Shown here: piece after piece, positions 62,216 to 64,000 of the stretch
Layout: each line of letters starts with the position of its first letter
Position numbering within the stretch: position 1 is the stretch's first letter
DNA from: Phyllostachys edulis
Taxonomy: Eukaryota > Streptophyta > Magnoliopsida > Poales > Poaceae
Direction of reading: 5' to 3'
Assembly: GCA_036346405.1 (NCBI GenBank)
Contig: CM070562.1
Span: 101,852,784-101,916,783, forward strand
Length of the DNA stretch: 64,000 bases
Notes under the pieces: generated by a model
Seen by the model: only the letters and a program-made list of their open reading frames with translations
Told to the model about the DNA's origin: nothing
Database searches by the model: none
Made by a program: the position numbers and the translations under genes

Positions 62216-62697
62216 CTGTAGTAGTGGCTGGACCAGACAGAGAAAGGAGGGTGGAAGAAGGAAGAAAGAGGGAAAAGAGTGGGCCCAGCTAGAAGTGATA
62301 CGGAGGAAAAAGAGAGAGGAAAAGAATGGCAAGGGAATTGATTTCTGAATTCTACTTGAAATTCCCAAACGAGATTTGAATTTGAATTCCAATTTGAACT
62401 CTCGACTTCAATTATTTGGATGCGAATTTTAATATTCCAACGATTTTGCTCTTCATGCAATTTATCTTCAGATATTGATTTTCAGTTTGGAGATCCAACT
62501 TCAACTTATGCTCAAATTAGATCCCAATTATTCGGCTCTTGTTTTCCCGTTTCATTTTTATTACAAGAATTGTTTAGCAAAAACCAAAACAAGATTCTCC
62601 CATAAACACCGAAAATCCGAATAGCAACGAAAAACAATAAAGGATTTAAATTCTTTTTATTTTCAGCAATTGCCAAACTTTTGGATGTTACAGTTCT

Positions 62698-64000
62698 TTA
62701 TTCGCCTCCTTTTTCATTTTCTTTTTTTGGCTTATCTTTTGCCTAAATTTAATTCTCCCCGTGCAAGGGGAATAGGCTAGCTAATGATTCTGTAATCGTT
62801 CTGTCATTGTCGTTACATCATAACTAGTGAACTTTTCCGCGCAATTGTACGGATAGAAATTACAACATATTGTATATATGATATATATAACTCTATTGTC
62901 TTTTGAAAATATAGTTGTATTTGTTATACAAGTGTTATGGTTGTAATATCTATACATGGTTAGTCTGCACTGTTATAATTTGACCTCACCAAAATAAGTG
63001 GTATAGATCCCCTTTTTCTCTCGATTAATGAGAGAATTTCTCATCTATATATGATTAATCTATATTGTTACAATCTGACCCATTGAAATAAGTGATGTAG
63101 ATCATCTCTTCTTCTCTCGATTAATGAGAGAGTTTCTAGGATTTTTACTTTTTTTCTTCTGAGATTTAAAGATTATTGTGGGATTTTTCTAGACCTCCAA
63201 TGTGAATGAGATATCTTAAATATCACCGGTTGTTTGTAGTTATATAGATTAGCGAACCTTGCTACAAAAGGCTAATCGTAACACTAGCTTTCTGTAAAAA
63301 AAATCCGAATTGGAATTAATCGGCAAGTTGAGGCTTATATTATGCCATCTTTGTTTGATGATATTTGCAATGCAAATTAAATCATCATTACCTCCTAACA
63401 AGTGAGAGGCTCACAATTTTCGTACTGGTGTGGGGCTCTACATCATTTTTGTGAGATAACTATGCACAATGATGATGTAATCATTGCAACAGGCAAAGGA
63501 AAATTATCGATCGGTGATGTAAGGTTCTCATATAAAAAAAGATTTGTAGGCATTTTATACATCCTGGCAAGTCAAGCTATACGTCATGTACAAATATATC
63601 TTATGAGCTGCACTGTTCACTTGCTAGTGTCGTTTATGAACATGGAATCAGAGACAAAGATGGCCACACAAAGCACAACCAGGCAGACATTATCTACGCT
63701 CCAACGGGCTCGCAGTCGCACCCAGTGGAGACGAATACAACCATGCCCAACTGCCCAAGAAGGTCACGTAATGCCCCACAACCCTCCTTCCCTGTCATGG
63801 CCTCTCAAGTCTAGAATGCAGGAGTGTTGGACCGTGAGCGTGAATAGGAGTCCATTTTTTTCCTTTTGGAATTATACTTGCTTTTTACTCCAATAGCTAT
63901 GTGAAGCCATATAGGAGCCACGCCGAAGTCTAATAGAGTAATCACACCAAAGACGAAGCCATGTGGGAACGGAAAGACCATCTTAGAACCGAGTTTCCAT
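62698..64000. other. Unassigned A/T-rich DNA at the right edge
   Basis: No gene is supported. The 164-codon frame at 63402..63896 has no motif and no codon pattern like the host genes here. The segment CCGCGCAATTGTACGG near 62837 is palindrome-like and may be the end of an unrecognised transposon. Confidence 0.4.
62951..63140. repeat. Two-copy tandem repeat of about 95 bp
   Basis: Copies at about 62951..63045 and 63046..63140 share CTCTCGATTAATGAGAGA and the order TATTGTTA/CTGTTATA, TGACC, AAATAAGTG, TAGATC. They are diverged by substitutions. Confidence 0.8.

Larger units (their letters stand above)
59770..62226. mobile_element. Non-autonomous CACTA transposon, 2457 bp
   Basis: Ends CACTACTACAAAAAGG and (inverted) CTTTTCTGTAGTAGTG with the CACTA-type 3-bp duplication GCT (59767..59769, 62227..62229). 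Subterminal regions on both sides are packed with TCACAGACGGTT and its complement. The interior has a G/C-rich exon-like segment at 60180..60690 and A/T-rich DNA; no transposase domain is visible. It depends on an enzyme from elsewhere. Confidence 0.92.
55515..62692 (-). mobile_element. Solo LTR of the long-LTR family, 7178 bp with nested CACTA
   Basis: Plus-strand ends TGTCGGACCGGATTTAG and TTTTGGATGTTACA match those of the element at 30243..33779. A perfect 5-bp duplication GTTCT flanks it (55510..55514, 62693..62697). No internal region is present. Without the 2457-bp CACTA insertion the LTR is about 4.7 kb. A G/C-rich block (58600..59769) lies in the same relative place as in the other copy. 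Minus-strand orientation is inferred from the PBS of the related element. Confidence 0.9.

Noticed and set aside
63402..63896. 164-codon plus-strand frame at the right edge
   Set aside because: No recognisable motif, no start context and composition like the surrounding A/T-rich DNA.

Overview
The window is nuclear DNA of a grass (Poaceae). Two host genes are intact and spliced: a GET3B-type plastid ATPase on the minus strand (25842..28762) and an NIP2;1/Lsi1-type silicon channel on the plus strand (51296..54820). Almost everything else is nested, decayed transposable elements. The Lsi1 protein, the multi-palindrome Sireviruses, the Tat-lineage Ty3 element with an antisense gene, and the Mutator and CACTA elements all fit a grass. 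I cannot name the species.

Left third (1..25 kb): retroelement DNA only. A plus-strand Tat-lineage Ty3 element (gag, protease, RT, two RNase H domains, integrase) starts before the window. A plus-strand Sirevirus (Ty1/copia) begins at about 4593 and breaks its integrase end. Tat-type DNA returns near 7960 with an antisense multi-exon gene (8865..11717, minus). A minus-strand Sirevirus LTR fragment (11997..12637) then abuts a long plus-strand Sirevirus (12638..about 20640) that carries a Mutator-type MITE in its integrase. A minus-strand, pol-less Sirevirus follows (about 20640..24850).

Middle (25..49 kb): GET3B, in ten exons whose nine introns are all phase 0. Next is a Copia element bounded by a perfect TCTGC target duplication (30135..41370). 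Its 5' LTR is split by a minus-strand, non-coding LTR element with 3.5-kb LTRs and only 0.8 kb between them. That element carries its own 157-bp MITE, and its second LTR preserves the empty site. A second Copia element with a 243-bp LTR (41861..about 45905) is interrupted by a 794-bp solo LTR flanked by GTACA. After it come minus-strand Ty3 fragments and a solo LTR of the first Copia family (47558..48865).

Right third (49..64 kb): the Lsi1-like gene, with a TATA box, five exons and an inverted-repeat element in intron 2. Then a 7.2-kb solo LTR (55515..62692, TSD GTTCT) of the same long-LTR family seen at 30..35 kb, itself holding a 2457-bp CACTA transposon (59770..62226, TSD GCT). The last 1.3 kb is unassigned apart from a two-copy tandem repeat.

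All boundaries, target duplications and exon joins were read by eye. Family assignments rest on remembered motifs; no database search was run.
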